DNA from: UBA5429 sp942493315
GTDB taxonomy: Bacteria > Bacteroidota > Bacteroidia > Bacteroidales > WCHB1-69
Direction: 5' to 3'
Assembly: GCA_942493315.1 (NCBI GenBank)
Contig: OW818690.1
Span: 1,984,001 to 2,048,000 of the forward strand
Length of the DNA stretch: 64,000 nt
The notes beneath the pieces are model-generated. The model had not been told where the DNA came from. It ran no database searches and was given only the letters and a program-made list of their open reading frames with translations. Positions 26,637 through 38,085 of this stretch are shown here, one piece after another (position 1 is the first letter of the stretch; each line of letters starts with the position of its first letter). Made by a program: the position numbers and the translations under genes.

Positions 26637-27962
26637 ATGAGAAAACGCTCTCTATTAGTAATTGCAGCCCTCATCAGCTTGTTTTTTATCAGTTGTGAGG
26701 ATGAATTAACATCTTTAGGTTTAAATTTAAGAGATCCTAATGATTTGATGGGAACCCATTTTATGGATTCAACAACAATTATAGCTCAATCTGTATGGGT
26801 TGATTCGCTTACAACAAAAGGGTTAAGTAGTAATGTTTTAGGGTATGTTAACGACCCAACTTTTGGTACAACAAAAGCCGATTTTTATGCCCAATATCTT
26901 TTATCAGGTAAAAGTGTGAATTTCGGAACTGCTCCTGTTATTGATTCTGTTGTATTATCTATTAGAATATCAGGATTTTTCGGAGACACAACAACCGCTT
27001 TACCTATTAGAGTTTATGCATTAAGTGAACCAATGAGATCAGATTCTGCTTACACTTCTCATAGTACTTTAAACTACAACTCCAATAACTTAACATATAA
27101 TTCCAATTTCTCAGTTGCTCCCAGACCAACCACTAAGATATTGGTTGATACTACTTACAATGATGCTCATTTAAGAATTAGATTAAGTGATGCGTTTGGT
27201 ACAAACTTTTTAACGAATCAGACTCAAATGCAGGATTCTGCTACATTTGCCAATTTTTTCAAAGGACTATATGTTACAGTTGAAAACCCAAGCGGAACCG
27301 GTTCATTAATAAATGTAAATCTTACAAATTCTGTGTCAGCCATCACGATCTACTATACCAATAGTGTTTCAAAAAATAAATATCAGCTAGTTACTAAATC
27401 AACAGCCATCCGTTTTAATCATTTTGAACACAATTATACCAAAGCAACTCCTCATTTTATTTCTGAGGTGATCAATGGTGTTCCTTTTGGAGGAAATGGT
27501 GCCGTTGGAGAAGAATTATTGTACGTGCAACCAACCGGAGGTGTGAAAACAAAAATTCAGTTTCCAACCGTTAAAACTGCCTTTAAAGATAAAAAAATTG
27601 TGATCAATAGAGCAGAATTGGTGATTACAAATGTTTCTACTGATCCAACTCATTTTTTCATTCCTGCTTTATTGACCATACAAGGAGTTGCTAAAGACGG
27701 AACTATATGTTACATCCCTGATGACTCCTATTATACTTCATCAGAATATTTTGGAGCCACTTATAATACGACTACTAAAGAGTATAGAATTAGAATTACA
27801 GACTATATCCAGGATCTTATTTTAAGGGATAAATTTCAGGATTACTTTTATTTAATGGTTTCAGGATCAGGTGTAAGAGGTAATAGATTGATTTTTGGCG
27901 GAACAGATCCTAGTGATATTTCCTCCAGACTTCGATTGGAGATCTCCTATACTGAATATTAA
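26637..27962 (+). CDS. DUF4270 lipoprotein
   Basis: 441 residues with a lipoprotein-type signal (LVIAALISLFFISCEDELTSLG). The DUF4270 hallmarks are the early segment SLGLNLRDPNDL and the strand-rich repeats with VDSVVLSIRISGFFGDTTT, then YTEY-like ending. The family is restricted to Bacteroidota, surface or periplasm-facing, and of unknown function. It sits between the short glycogen synthase-like gene and glmS, all on the plus strand. Confidence 0.87.
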   Translation: MRKRSLLVIAALISLFFISCEDELTSLGLNLRDPNDLMGTHFMDSTTIIAQSVWVDSLTTKGLSSNVLGYVNDPTFGTTKADFYAQYLLSGKSVNFGTAPVIDSVVLSIRISGFFGDTTTALPIRVYALSEPMRSDSAYTSHSTLNYNSNNLTYNSNFSVAPRPTTKILVDTTYNDAHLRIRLSDAFGTNFLTNQTQMQDSATFANFFKGLYVTVENPSGTGSLINVNLTNSVSAITIYYTNSVSKNKYQLVTKSTAIRFNHFEHNYTKATPHFISEVINGVPFGGNGAVGEELLYVQPTGGVKTKIQFPTVKTAFKDKKIVINRAELVITNVSTDPTHFFIPALLTIQGVAKDGTICYIPDDSYYTSSEYFGATYNTTTKEYRIRITDYIQDLILRDKFQDYFYLMVSGSGVRGNRLIFGGTDPSDISSRLRLEISYTEY

Positions 27963-27994
27963 ACGATTTATTTTTTTATTAAAAACTTTGTTCT

Positions 27995-29836
27995 ATGTGT
28001 GGAATTGTTGCTTATACAGGAAGCAGGGAAGCGTATCCGATTTTAATCAATGGGTTAAAAAGACTTGAGTATCGAGGATATGATAGTGCCGGAGTTGCTT
28101 TGATGCAAAATAATGAGATCTCTTTGTACAAATGTCGAGGTAAAGTCGCCGATTTAGAAGCGTATTGCGAAGATAAAAATATTTTATCCCATTGTGGAAT
28201 TGCACACACTCGCTGGGCAACTCACGGGGAACCCAATTACCAAAATGCTCACCCTCATCTTTCTATCGATGGGAAATTAGCCTTAATTCATAATGGAATT
28301 ATTGAAAACTATTTGAGCTTGAAAAAGGAGTTGATGAATAAAGGGTATGAATTTCTTAGCAATACAGATACAGAAGTTTTGGTACATCTGGTTCAGGATA
28401 TTCAAAAAACTGAAAATGTAGATTTAGTAGAAGCAGTTCAATTAGCCATGTCAGTTGTTATTGGTACTTATGCCGTTGTAATTTTATCAGCAGACTATCC
28501 TCAACAACTTATCGTAGCTAAAAAAGGGAGTCCTTTATTGATTGGAATTGGTAAAAATGAATTTTTTATTGGTTCAGATGGAGCTCCAATGGTTGAGTTT
28601 ACCAATAAAGTAGTTTATTTAGAAGATGAAGAGGTTGCTGTAATCCATCCCGATAAAAAGCTGGAGATCACCAATATCAAAAATGAACGAAAAAAACCTT
28701 TTGTTGAAAGATTGGAATTGCAATTAGAGCAAATTGAAAAAGGGGGTTTTGAACATTTTATGTTAAAAGAGATCTTTGAACAACCAAAAGCAATATCCGA
28801 TTCTATGAGAGGTAGAATCAATACAAAAAAGGATGTTGTTGCATTAGGTGGAATCATTGAATATGAAAACAAGATGTTAAAAGCAGGCAGATTTATCATT
28901 GCGGCTTGTGGAACCTCCTGGCATGCAGGATTGGTTGCTGAACACCTTTTTGAATCACTGGTTCGAATTCCTGTTGAGGTAGAATATGCTTCTGAATTTC
29001 GATATCGTAATCCGATTATCAAAGAGGATGATGTTTTGATAGTGATTTCGCAATCCGGAGAAACAGCAGATACATTAGCCGCTATTGAGTTAGCTAAAAG
29101 TAAAGGAGCAACAGTTATTGGAATTTGCAATGTGGTAGGTTCCAGTATTGCCAGAAATACACATGCAGGTTCCTATACACACGCCGGTCCTGAGATTGGA
29201 GTTGCATCAACTAAAGCATTTACCGCTCAGGTAACAGTATTGTTTTTGATGGCATTGAGTTTAGCTCGTAAAAAAGGTGAGGTTTCTTTATCTATGTATC
29301 ATCACTATATTAGTGAGTTGGAAGCAATTCCTGCTAAAATTGAAACCATTTTAGCTAAAAATGAATACATTAAACAAATAGCTCAGGAGTTTATCAATTG
29401 TCATAATGCGATCTATATGGGTAGAGGTGTTAATTTTCCTGTAGCTTTAGAAGGCGCTTTGAAATTAAAAGAGATCTCCTACATTCATGCAGAAGGGTAT
29501 CCTGCAGCTGAAATGAAACATGGTCCTATTGCCTTAATTGATAAAGAGATGCCGGTTGTTGTGATCGCAACAGAACAGGAAACGTATGATAAAGTAGTGA
29601 GTAATGTTCAGGAAGTGAAAACGAGAAGTGGAAAGATCATCTCCATCGTTTCTGAGGGTGATGAAATAGTAAAAGGGATGTCTGATTTCTGCATTGAAAT
29701 TCCAAAGACAGACGAATTATTATCCCCATTAGTAGCATCTGTACCATTACAGTTGTTAGCTTACCACATTGCTGTTGCCCGCGGATGTGATGTGGATAAA
29801 CCCAGAAATTTAGCCAAATCTGTTTCAGTGGAATAG
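27995..29836 (+). CDS. glmS: glutamine-fructose-6-phosphate aminotransferase (isomerising)
   Basis: 613 residues, full length. The nucleophile Cys is residue 2 (MCGIVAYTGSR), with RGYDSAGVA and the HTRWATHG and NGIIENY motifs of the glutaminase domain (1-220). Two SIS sugar-isomerase domains follow (CGTSWHAGL, SQSGETADT, STKAFTAQV), ending in the conserved KSVSVE-type tail. It makes glucosamine-6-phosphate, the first step to UDP-GlcNAc for cell wall and LPS, the substrate family also used by the epimerase at 3846. No glmS ribozyme-like leader is apparent in the 32-base gap. Confidence 0.97.
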   Translation: MCGIVAYTGSREAYPILINGLKRLEYRGYDSAGVALMQNNEISLYKCRGKVADLEAYCEDKNILSHCGIAHTRWATHGEPNYQNAHPHLSIDGKLALIHNGIIENYLSLKKELMNKGYEFLSNTDTEVLVHLVQDIQKTENVDLVEAVQLAMSVVIGTYAVVILSADYPQQLIVAKKGSPLLIGIGKNEFFIGSDGAPMVEFTNKVVYLEDEEVAVIHPDKKLEITNIKNERKKPFVERLELQLEQIEKGGFEHFMLKEIFEQPKAISDSMRGRINTKKDVVALGGIIEYENKMLKAGRFIIAACGTSWHAGLVAEHLFESLVRIPVEVEYASEFRYRNPIIKEDDVLIVISQSGETADTLAAIELAKSKGATVIGICNVVGSSIARNTHAGSYTHAGPEIGVASTKAFTAQVTVLFLMALSLARKKGEVSLSMYHHYISELEAIPAKIETILAKNEYIKQIAQEFINCHNAIYMGRGVNFPVALEGALKLKEISYIHAEGYPAAEMKHGPIALIDKEMPVVVIATEQETYDKVVSNVQEVKTRSGKIISIVSEGDEIVKGMSDFCIEIPKTDELLSPLVASVPLQLLAYHIAVARGCDVDKPRNLAKSVSVE

Positions 29837-29863
29837 CAGAATTTAACACTGTTTAAAATATTT

Positions 29864-29912
29864 ACGATTGTTAAAAATTGTTTTTTAATTTTTTTTAACA
29901 ATCGTATTTTTT
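29864..29912 (+). terminator. glmS-operon terminator
   Basis: ACGATTGTTAAAAA and TTTTTAACAATCGT pair over about 14 bp, followed by a T-run. Confidence 0.8.
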
Positions 29913-29938
29913 TTATGGAATAAAAGGAAAAAAAGTAT

Positions 29939-29946
29939 TACTTTTG
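29939..29946 (+). promoter_or_regulatory. -7 promoter box for the decarboxylase operon
   Basis: TACTTTTG (TAnnTTTG form), 56 bases before the start codon at 30002. Confidence 0.6.
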
Positions 29947-30001
29947 CAACCATACAAAAAAAGTGTAGCATTCTAGTTAACCATTTAAAAATCACATAAT
30001 T

Positions 30002-31561
30002 ATGACAATGCAAGAAAAAATCAAGCAACTACTTGAATTGCGGGAACAAGCTCGTTTAGGTGGTGGTGAGAAAAGAATTGAGAAGCAACATGCTCAAGGA
30101 AAATTTACAGCAAGAGAAAGAATTTTGATGTTATTGGATGAGGGAAGTTTTGAAGAGTTTGATATGTTTGTGACTCACAGATGTGTAAATTTCGGCATGG
30201 AAAAAGAAAAATATTTGTCTGACGGTGTTGTTACCGGTTACGGTACAGTAGAAGGCAGATTGGTATTTGTTTATTCACAAGATTTTACAACATTTGGAGG
30301 TTCTTTATCTGAAACACAATCCAACAAAATTTGTAAAGTTTTAGATCAGGCGATGAAAATGGGAGCTCCAGTAGTTGGAATAAACGATTCAGGTGGGGCA
30401 CGTATTCAAGAAGGTGTAAACAGTTTAGCAGGTTATTCAGAAATTTTCCAAAGAAATATTTTAGCTTCTGGTGTAATTCCTCAAATTTCTGCCATTTTTG
30501 GTCCTTGTGCCGGTGGTGCTGTTTATTCTCCTGCATTGACTGACTTTATCATGATGGTGAAAAATACCAGTTACATGTTTGTAACCGGTCCAAAAGTGGT
30601 AAAAACAGTAACCAATGAAGATGTAACTGTTGAAGATTTAGGTGGTGCATCTATTCACTCTACAAAATCGGGTGTTGCTCATTTTGCAGTTGAAAATGAA
30701 GAGATTGGATTACAAACAATTAGAAAATTATTGAGTTATATTCCTTCAAATAACATGGAAGAAGCTCCAATTGTTACAACCAAAGACCCAATCAATCGTT
30801 TAGAAGATAAATTGAATCAAATTATTCCGGATAATCCCAATAAACCTTATGACATGAAAGAGATTATTCATGCGATTGTGGATGATGGTGATTTCTTGGA
30901 AATTCAGCCTAATTATGCTCAAAATATCATCATTGGTTATGCTCGTTTTAATGGCAGATCAGTAGGTATTGTAGCAAACCAACCTAAATATCTGGCTGGT
31001 GTTTTAGATATTAACTCATCCAGAAAAGGAGCACGTTTTATTCGTTTCTGTGATGCTTTCAATATTCCTGTGGTTACTTTGATTGATGTACCAGGATTCT
31101 TACCCGGAACCGGTCAAGAGTACGGTGGATTGATTATACACGGAGCAAAATTACTATATGCTTATGGTGAAGCTACCGTTCCAAAAATAACAGTTATTCT
31201 TCGTAAAAATTACGGTGGAGCATATTGTGTAATGAGTTCAAAACACTTACGTGGAGATATCAATTATGCATGGCCAACAGCTGAGATCGCAGTTATGGGT
31301 GGAAAAGGTGCTATTGAAATCTTAAATGGTAGAGAGATTGCAGCTATTGAAGATCCTGAAAAACAAGCAGAATTCATGAACCAAAAAGAGATTGAATATC
31401 GTGATGCTTTTGCAAATCCTTATGTTGCTGCTCGTTATGGTTATATCGATGATGTAATTGAACCAAGAAATACACGTTTCAGAATTATTCGTGCTTTGGA
31501 ATCAACCAAAAATAAACGTTTGGAAAATCCTGCCAAAAAACACGATAATTGTCCATTATAA
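30002..31561 (+). CDS. mmdA: methylmalonyl-CoA decarboxylase/propionyl-CoA carboxylase carboxyltransferase subunit
   Basis: 519 residues, full length. Carboxyltransferase signatures: HAQGKFTARERI, GVNDSGGARIQEGV-like INDSGGARIQEGVNSLAGY, FGPCAGGAVYSPALTDF, and in the second half ITVILRKNYGGAYCVMSSKHL. It moves the carboxyl group from methylmalonyl-CoA to the biotin of the carrier encoded at 32585. It starts a four-gene operon with the OadG-like, biotin carrier and membrane beta subunits, so the Na+-pumping decarboxylase reading is preferred over an ATP-dependent carboxylase; no biotin carboxylase gene is present. Confidence 0.94.
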   Translation: MTMQEKIKQLLELREQARLGGGEKRIEKQHAQGKFTARERILMLLDEGSFEEFDMFVTHRCVNFGMEKEKYLSDGVVTGYGTVEGRLVFVYSQDFTTFGGSLSETQSNKICKVLDQAMKMGAPVVGINDSGGARIQEGVNSLAGYSEIFQRNILASGVIPQISAIFGPCAGGAVYSPALTDFIMMVKNTSYMFVTGPKVVKTVTNEDVTVEDLGGASIHSTKSGVAHFAVENEEIGLQTIRKLLSYIPSNNMEEAPIVTTKDPINRLEDKLNQIIPDNPNKPYDMKEIIHAIVDDGDFLEIQPNYAQNIIIGYARFNGRSVGIVANQPKYLAGVLDINSSRKGARFIRFCDAFNIPVVTLIDVPGFLPGTGQEYGGLIIHGAKLLYAYGEATVPKITVILRKNYGGAYCVMSSKHLRGDINYAWPTAEIAVMGGKGAIEILNGREIAAIEDPEKQAEFMNQKEIEYRDAFANPYVAARYGYIDDVIEPRNTRFRIIRALESTKNKRLENPAKKHDNCPL

Positions 31562-31573
31562 TTTAAAATTGCT

Positions 31574-32548
31574 ATGAATAAATTAAAGACAATTTTTATA
31601 TTAACATTTTTGTTTTTGACGATAAACTTTACATTTTCTCAAAAACAAAAAGATTTGAAAATCAACGAATTATTTCTTAATAATATAGATAACCTTGCAG
31701 ATGAGTATGGTCGTCATGTACCTTGGGTTGAGATTTTTAATACTTCCTACAATAAAGTGAATATTGCGGAGTGTTACTTAACCAATGATACAACAGGATT
31801 AGCTGCAGGAGATCCATCTCGATGGTATAGAATTCCTAAAGGGGATCCCAATACATGGATACCTCAAAGGAGCTATTTGATTTTCTACTTGGATAATACC
31901 CCAACTTATGGCGTTTATCATACCAATTTTAATCCAATGGATTCTAATTCAAACAATTATATTGCTTTAATTAGTTCCAATGGTAGAACCATAATTGATT
32001 TTTTTACCTTTAAACCTTCTCTACGAACTGCAACACATTCTTATGGCTATAGAGTGGATTATGGAGTTGATGAAGTTGAAATAAATGGTCAAAAATTAAA
32101 TAATCTTTCTGAATTAGAGTATTTTACTCCAGGGTCTCAAAATAATCCTGAACCCATGATTACTAAATCAGAAGAGATTAACAAAAAGGATAAATATGGA
32201 TTAGGACTTACTGTAATTTCTATGACTGTTGTTTTTGCTGCATTATTTCTCATTTTCGTTATTTTGAAATTATTTGCGAGAATGTCAAATAAGCCTAATC
32301 CTCGATTGAAATTGCACAGTGCTCAAAAGAAAGCAAAAAAAGAGGAAGCAAAAGTTACAGAAAAACTAGTTGCACCATTGGTTGACAATGGTGAAGAATT
32401 GGCAGCTATTTCAATGGCATTACATTATCATTTGAATGCAGCCCATGATCAGGAAAGTGAAGTGATCACTATTGAAACTCCATCGGCACACTATTCACCA
32501 TGGTCACAAAAACATTTTACTGTAAAAGGTTCACCAAAAAGAAGATAG
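31574..32548 (+). CDS. OadG-like decarboxylase subunit fused to an N-terminal lamin-tail domain
   Basis: 324 residues. A signal peptide (MNKLKTIFILTFLFLTINFTFS) leads into a lamin-tail (LTD) beta domain of about 30-175 (INELFLNNIDNLADEYGRHVPWVEIFN, CYLTNDTTG, YLIFYLDN). A single membrane helix (about 206-232, GLGLTVISMTVVFAALFLIFVILKLF) matches OadG, which assembles the decarboxylase, followed by a charged cytoplasmic tail. Typical OadG is under 100 residues, so the external LTD is a large addition; in the topology predicted, it would lie outside the cytoplasmic membrane. It is located between mmdA and the carrier gene in the operon. Confidence 0.85.
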   Translation: MNKLKTIFILTFLFLTINFTFSQKQKDLKINELFLNNIDNLADEYGRHVPWVEIFNTSYNKVNIAECYLTNDTTGLAAGDPSRWYRIPKGDPNTWIPQRSYLIFYLDNTPTYGVYHTNFNPMDSNSNNYIALISSNGRTIIDFFTFKPSLRTATHSYGYRVDYGVDEVEINGQKLNNLSELEYFTPGSQNNPEPMITKSEEINKKDKYGLGLTVISMTVVFAALFLIFVILKLFARMSNKPNPRLKLHSAQKKAKKEEAKVTEKLVAPLVDNGEELAAISMALHYHLNAAHDQESEVITIETPSAHYSPWSQKHFTVKGSPKRR

Positions 32549-32584
32549 TAAAAATCCAAGAATAATAAATCAACAATACATCAA

Positions 32585-33025
32585 ATGAAAAATTATAAAT
32601 TTACAATAAACGGGAATAAATATAATGTTGATATTTTGGGCATAGAAGATAATGTAGCTCAATTAGAAGTTAACGGAACTCCCTACGAAGTTGAAATGGA
32701 AATTGAAAAGTTCGTTCAACCTAAAGCCGTAATCAAATTAACTCCTCCACCTGCCCCTAAAGCAGGTTCTGCGGGTGCATCAGTTGCTAAAGCACCCAAT
32801 GCACCAACAGGTGGTAGTAATTTAAAATCCCCACTTCCAGGTGTTATTTTGGACGTATTTGTTAAAGTGGGTGATCATGTAAAACCTGGTGATCATATCG
32901 TTCTTTTGGAAGCAATGAAAATGGAAAACAATATTGATGCTGACAAAGAAGGTACCATCAAAGAGGTTAAAGTTCAAAGAAACGACTCCGTTATGGAAGG
33001 TGATGTTTTAGTAGTAATAGGTTAA
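32585..33025 (+). CDS. mmdC: biotin carrier subunit
   Basis: 146 residues. A small N-terminal beta region, a flexible Ala/Pro/Gly linker (about 55-78) and a C-terminal biotinyl domain with the EAMKMEN motif, K112 being the biotinylation site. It carries CO2 from the carboxyltransferase (MmdA) to the membrane beta subunit. Same strand and spacing as the flanking subunits. Confidence 0.95.
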   Translation: MKNYKFTINGNKYNVDILGIEDNVAQLEVNGTPYEVEMEIEKFVQPKAVIKLTPPPAPKAGSAGASVAKAPNAPTGGSNLKSPLPGVILDVFVKVGDHVKPGDHIVLLEAMKMENNIDADKEGTIKEVKVQRNDSVMEGDVLVVIG

Positions 33026-33053
33026 TTCCTTTTTAACATAAAAAAAATAAAAA

Positions 33054-34205
33054 ATGGATTATTTAGAATTTTTAAAAGAAGGGATTTCGCAGTTCTATAG
33101 CTATACAGGATTTGCCAATATTACTATAGGTCACATAATAATGATTGCTGTAGGCTTAATTTTTATTGCATTAGCCATTATTAAAGACTATGAACCTCTT
33201 TTGTTAGTTCCGATTGGATTTGGTATAATTATGGGAAATATCCCGTTTACTGATGGGCTACAAATTGGAGTCTATGAAAGTGGGTCTGTTCTTAATTATC
33301 TCTATTTCGGAGTTTTACAAGGGGTATATCCACCATTGATTTTCTTAGGTATTGGAGCGATGACTGACTTCTCGGCATTGATTTCAAATCCTAAGTTAAT
33401 TTTAATTGGAGCTGCTGCTCAATTTGGTATTTTTGCTGCTTATATGTTAGCTTTATTGTTTGGATTCAATCCAATGGAAGCCGGTGCAATCGGAATTATT
33501 GGTGGAGCTGATGGTCCAACTGCAATATTCTTAGCATCTAAGTTAGCTCCAAGTATGTTGGGAGCCATTGCCATTTCAGCATACTCCTATATGGCTTTAG
33601 TGCCTGTTATTCAACCACCTGTAATGAGATTACTTACCAATAAAAAAGAAAGAGTCATTAAAATGAGACCTCCAAGAGTGGTTTCTCATAGAGAAAAAGT
33701 GCTTTTCCCTATCCTTTGTATTTTACTTACAGCTTTTATTGTACCCAGTGGGTTGGCGCTATTAGGGATGTTATTCTTTGGTAACTTATTGAAAGAAAGT
33801 TCAGTAACTCGTCGTTTAGCAAATACAGCAAGTGGTCCGCTAATTGACATTGTAACAATTTTGATTGGTTTAACAGTGGGTGCATCTACTCAAGCTACAA
33901 CCTTCTTAACTGTTGACTCTATCTTAGTATTTGGATTAGGTGCCTTATCATTTATTTTCGCTACTTTTGGTGGTGTGGTATTTGTTAAATTCTTAAATAT
34001 ATTCTTAAAAGAGGGTAACAAAATCAATCCTTTAATTGGAAATGCCGGTGTTTCTGCTGTTCCTGATAGTGCACGTGTATCTCACATTGAAGGTTTGAAA
34101 TATGATAAAACAAACTATTTGTTGATGCATGCCATGGGACCAAACGTAGCCGGTGTTATCGGCAGTGCAGTTGCTGCAGGTATCTTATTGAGTTTCTTAT
34201 ATTAG
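33054..34205 (+). CDS. mmdB: sodium ion-translocating decarboxylase, beta subunit
   Basis: 383 residues with about ten membrane helices. The family signature GAIGIIGGADGPTAIFLASKLAP (the Asp-containing Na+ site) and GNLLKESSVTRRLA are present, as is NPLIGNAGVSAVPDSARV. It decarboxylates carboxybiotin and couples this to Na+ export, giving an ion gradient from methylmalonyl-CoA decarboxylation. Last gene of the operon; a terminator follows. Confidence 0.96.
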   Translation: MDYLEFLKEGISQFYSYTGFANITIGHIIMIAVGLIFIALAIIKDYEPLLLVPIGFGIIMGNIPFTDGLQIGVYESGSVLNYLYFGVLQGVYPPLIFLGIGAMTDFSALISNPKLILIGAAAQFGIFAAYMLALLFGFNPMEAGAIGIIGGADGPTAIFLASKLAPSMLGAIAISAYSYMALVPVIQPPVMRLLTNKKERVIKMRPPRVVSHREKVLFPILCILLTAFIVPSGLALLGMLFFGNLLKESSVTRRLANTASGPLIDIVTILIGLTVGASTQATTFLTVDSILVFGLGALSFIFATFGGVVFVKFLNIFLKEGNKINPLIGNAGVSAVPDSARVSHIEGLKYDKTNYLLMHAMGPNVAGVIGSAVAAGILLSFLY

Positions 34206-34226
34206 AATCAATTTTTATAAAATCTA

Positions 34227-34257
34227 AAGGCGTAAATTAACTTTTACGCCTTTTTTT
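34227..34257 (+). terminator. decarboxylase operon terminator
   Basis: AAAGGCGTAAA, loop, TTTTACGCCTTTTTTT: an 11-bp stem with a long T-run just after the beta-subunit gene. Confidence 0.9.
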
Positions 34258-34404
34258 ATGTATTTTTGGAAAAATAAAACGGCCACTAATTCCCGAATTA
34301 ATTCAGAATGCTCGTGTGCTCGAATGCTCGTGTGCTCGAATGCTCAATGTGCTCATTATTCATTCGTCTGCAGTCTGTGGTCCGTTGTCCGTAGTCTTTT
34401 TTCT

Positions 34405-34600
34405 GGGCGTTCCGGCACCATCCAACCCACAAATCCACCCTGCTGCCGTCGGGCTTTTCAGGGGTCCGCTTCGCTCCCGTACTTCGCTGCATGTCGCTTA
34501 AGATGGTTCATTCCGAATACAATCAATCATCGCGGCGCTCGTTCCAGCTCGTACCGCTTCGCGCCCTTCCAATCCCTAACGCACTCAAAACCGCAAGCGG
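34405..34600. repeat. GC-rich module with conserved left end (copy C1)
   Basis: It begins GGGCGTTCCGGCACCATCC, matching 5135-5153, and contains CTTCGCTCCCGTACTTCGC and CTCGTACCGCTTCGCG segments, ending near CCCTAACGCACTC, similar to CCTAACGCGGAC at 5297. The core is unlike the other copies. It is clearly more GC-rich than the surroundings. Confidence 0.55.
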
Positions 34601-34809
34601 TTTTTTCAGACTGGAGACGAGAGACTGGAGACGTTCGAAGTTCGACGTTAAACGTTCGAAGTTCGACGTTAAACGTTCGAAGTTCGACGTTAAACGTTCG
34701 ACGAAGTTAGTTCGAAATTGTACTAAATTATTCATTGTTCATTATTCATTATTCATTATTCATTATTCATTCGTCCGCAGTCCGCAGTCCGCAGTCTGTA
34801 GTCTTTTCC

Positions 34810-34879
34810 CGCTCCAGCGGAGCGTTATATTGGTAGCCAAACGAATAAACCGACCAAACGATCCCGCTCCAGCGGAGCG
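34810..34879. repeat. two units of the 54-bp hairpin family
   Basis: CGCTCC-AGC-GGAGCG at 34810-34824 and 34865-34879, 55 bases apart, with the same GTTATATTGGTAGCC and CCGACCAAACGATCC body as the array at 5487. Confidence 0.9.
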
Positions 34880-34925
34880 TTATATTGGTAGCTTACAAAT
34901 ATGGTTTTTCTTTAATTGTTGACCA

Positions 34926-35289
34926 CTATTCTTATAAAAGATTGGTACAGGATCCTAGCAGAATCAGCATTTCATATATTATACTAATATTGAATTATTT
35001 GTAATAATCTCCACCAATCTTTTATTAGATTAGGAAAAATCACGCTGAGACCGCTGAGATCGCTGAGGGTTTTTCATTGGGTTCTCTGTTATATAATTAT
35101 TTTTGTCCTTACCTAACCTTGATAAGCTATTCTGATAAAAGATTGGTACAGGATCTTAGAAGAATAAGCATTTTTTAGATTTTCCTGTGACAGAATATTT
35201 TACAAAAATCTCCACCAATCTTTTATTAGATTAGGAAAAATCACGCTGAGACCGCTGAGATCGCTGAGGGTTTTTCATGGTGACCTCTG
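34926..35289. repeat. 201-bp tandem units (units 1 and 2), each with a 92-bp inverted-repeat element
   Basis: Units start (CTATTCTTATAAAAGATTGG or near variant) at 34926 and 35127. Each has a perfect 13-bp inverted repeat ATAAAAGATTGGT/ACCAATCTTTTAT bounding 92 bp (34934-35025; 35135-35226), then CACGCTGAGACCGCTGAGATCG, a T-run and TTGTCCTTACCTAACC. The inverted repeats are identical while the inner 66 bases differ much between units. Unit 2 is interrupted by the intron at 35290 and continues at 37244. Confidence 0.85.
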
Positions 35290-37243
<1,954 letters not shown>

Positions 37244-37730
37244 TGATATAATTATTTTTGTCCTTACCTAACCTTGATAAGCTATTCTTATAAAAGATTG
37301 GTGCAGGATCTTAGAAGAATAAGCGTTTTTTAGATTTTACTCTAACTAAATATTTTATAAAAATCGCCACCAATCTTTTATTAGATTACTAAAAGTCAGA
37401 GCTTTAATGTTCAATGTGCTCGTTAGTCATTATTCATTTTAAAACTCCATTCGAGGTTGTTTGATTACAAATATAACGCTACGCTGTAGCGAGCTAATCC
37501 ATCGGATATTCATTTGCTACCAATATAACGCTCCTCTGGAGCGGGATCTACAGACTACAGACTAATGAAAAATGAAAAATGAAAAATGAAAAATGAAAAA
37601 TGAAAAATGAATTTTCGCTGTTTAAAGGTTGAACGCTTCGCTGTTTAAAGGTTGAAAAGTTGAAACGTTTCTAAACTCTTAAACTTTTAAGACTTTAAAC
37701 CCTTAAACCTTTCCCCCTTCCCCTTTTCCC
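37244..37730. repeat. repeat island C, middle part
   Basis: No gene. It holds the rest of unit 2, unit 3 of the 201-bp family (from 37282; inverted repeats 37290-37302 and 37369-37381), a segment shared with 10409-10464 (ACTCCATTCG to GTAGC), hairpins GCTACGCTGTAGC (37478-37490) and CGCTCCTCTGGAGCG (37529-37543), six GAAAAAT words, and TTTAAAGGTTGAA and CTTAAACC words ending in a C/T-rich run used as the IS66 target. Confidence 0.8.
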
Positions 37731-37798
37731 CGTAAGCATACGAGCAACCCCATCTTGTAGATGAGAGATGATCATTTTATTTTTGCTTTTAAAAAAGC

Positions 37799-38083
37799 AT
37801 GAATATTATATCAAAAGAGGCAGAGATGTCAAGTATGGTTGAGTTGTGGAAACAAGGTGAAAAGACCAAAAAGGATTTTGCGATGGAACATGGGATTAGT
37901 TACGATTCCTTTAGATATTGGACACATAAATTATGTCCGGAAGAATCAATAAGGAGAACAAGTTTTAAAGATCAAGATTTTTCATTTATTGAACTAACCC
38001 AAGAAAATTTTAAATCAGAGGGATCTAGAATACCTCAGATTGAGTTAACATTACCAAATGGGATACAACTTAAAATATATTAG
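37799..38083 (+). CDS. tnpA: IS66 accessory protein TnpA
   Basis: 94 residues. A helix-turn-helix-like protein: MVELWKQGEKTKKDFAMEHGISYDSFRYWTHKL, then a C-terminal strand region (IPQIELTLPNGIQLKI) typical of the small first ORF of IS66 elements. Required with TnpB for efficient transposition in the family. It is followed by tnpB after two bases. Confidence 0.85.
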   Translation: MNIISKEAEMSSMVELWKQGEKTKKDFAMEHGISYDSFRYWTHKLCPEESIRRTSFKDQDFSFIELTQENFKSEGSRIPQIELTLPNGIQLKIY

Positions 38084-38085
38084 AC

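Larger units (their letters stand above)
34291..35289. repeat. repeat island C, left part (gene-free)
   Basis: No gene. It holds the AATGCTCGTGTGCTCG words (about 34307-34350), GTCTGCAGTCTGTGGTCC words, a GC-rich module (34405-34600), three copies of TTCGAAGTTCGACGTTAAACG (34634-34700), ATTCATT runs, GTCCGCAGTC words, two hairpin units of the 54-bp family (34810 and 34865), then the 201-bp tandem units that the intron has entered. Confidence 0.8.

Noticed and set aside
34258..34922. ORFs in island C (both strands), including a protein with repeated KFDVKRS
   Set aside because: The repeats in the protein are the translation of GAAGTTCGACGTT words; no start signals, and overlapping frames on both strands are equally open.
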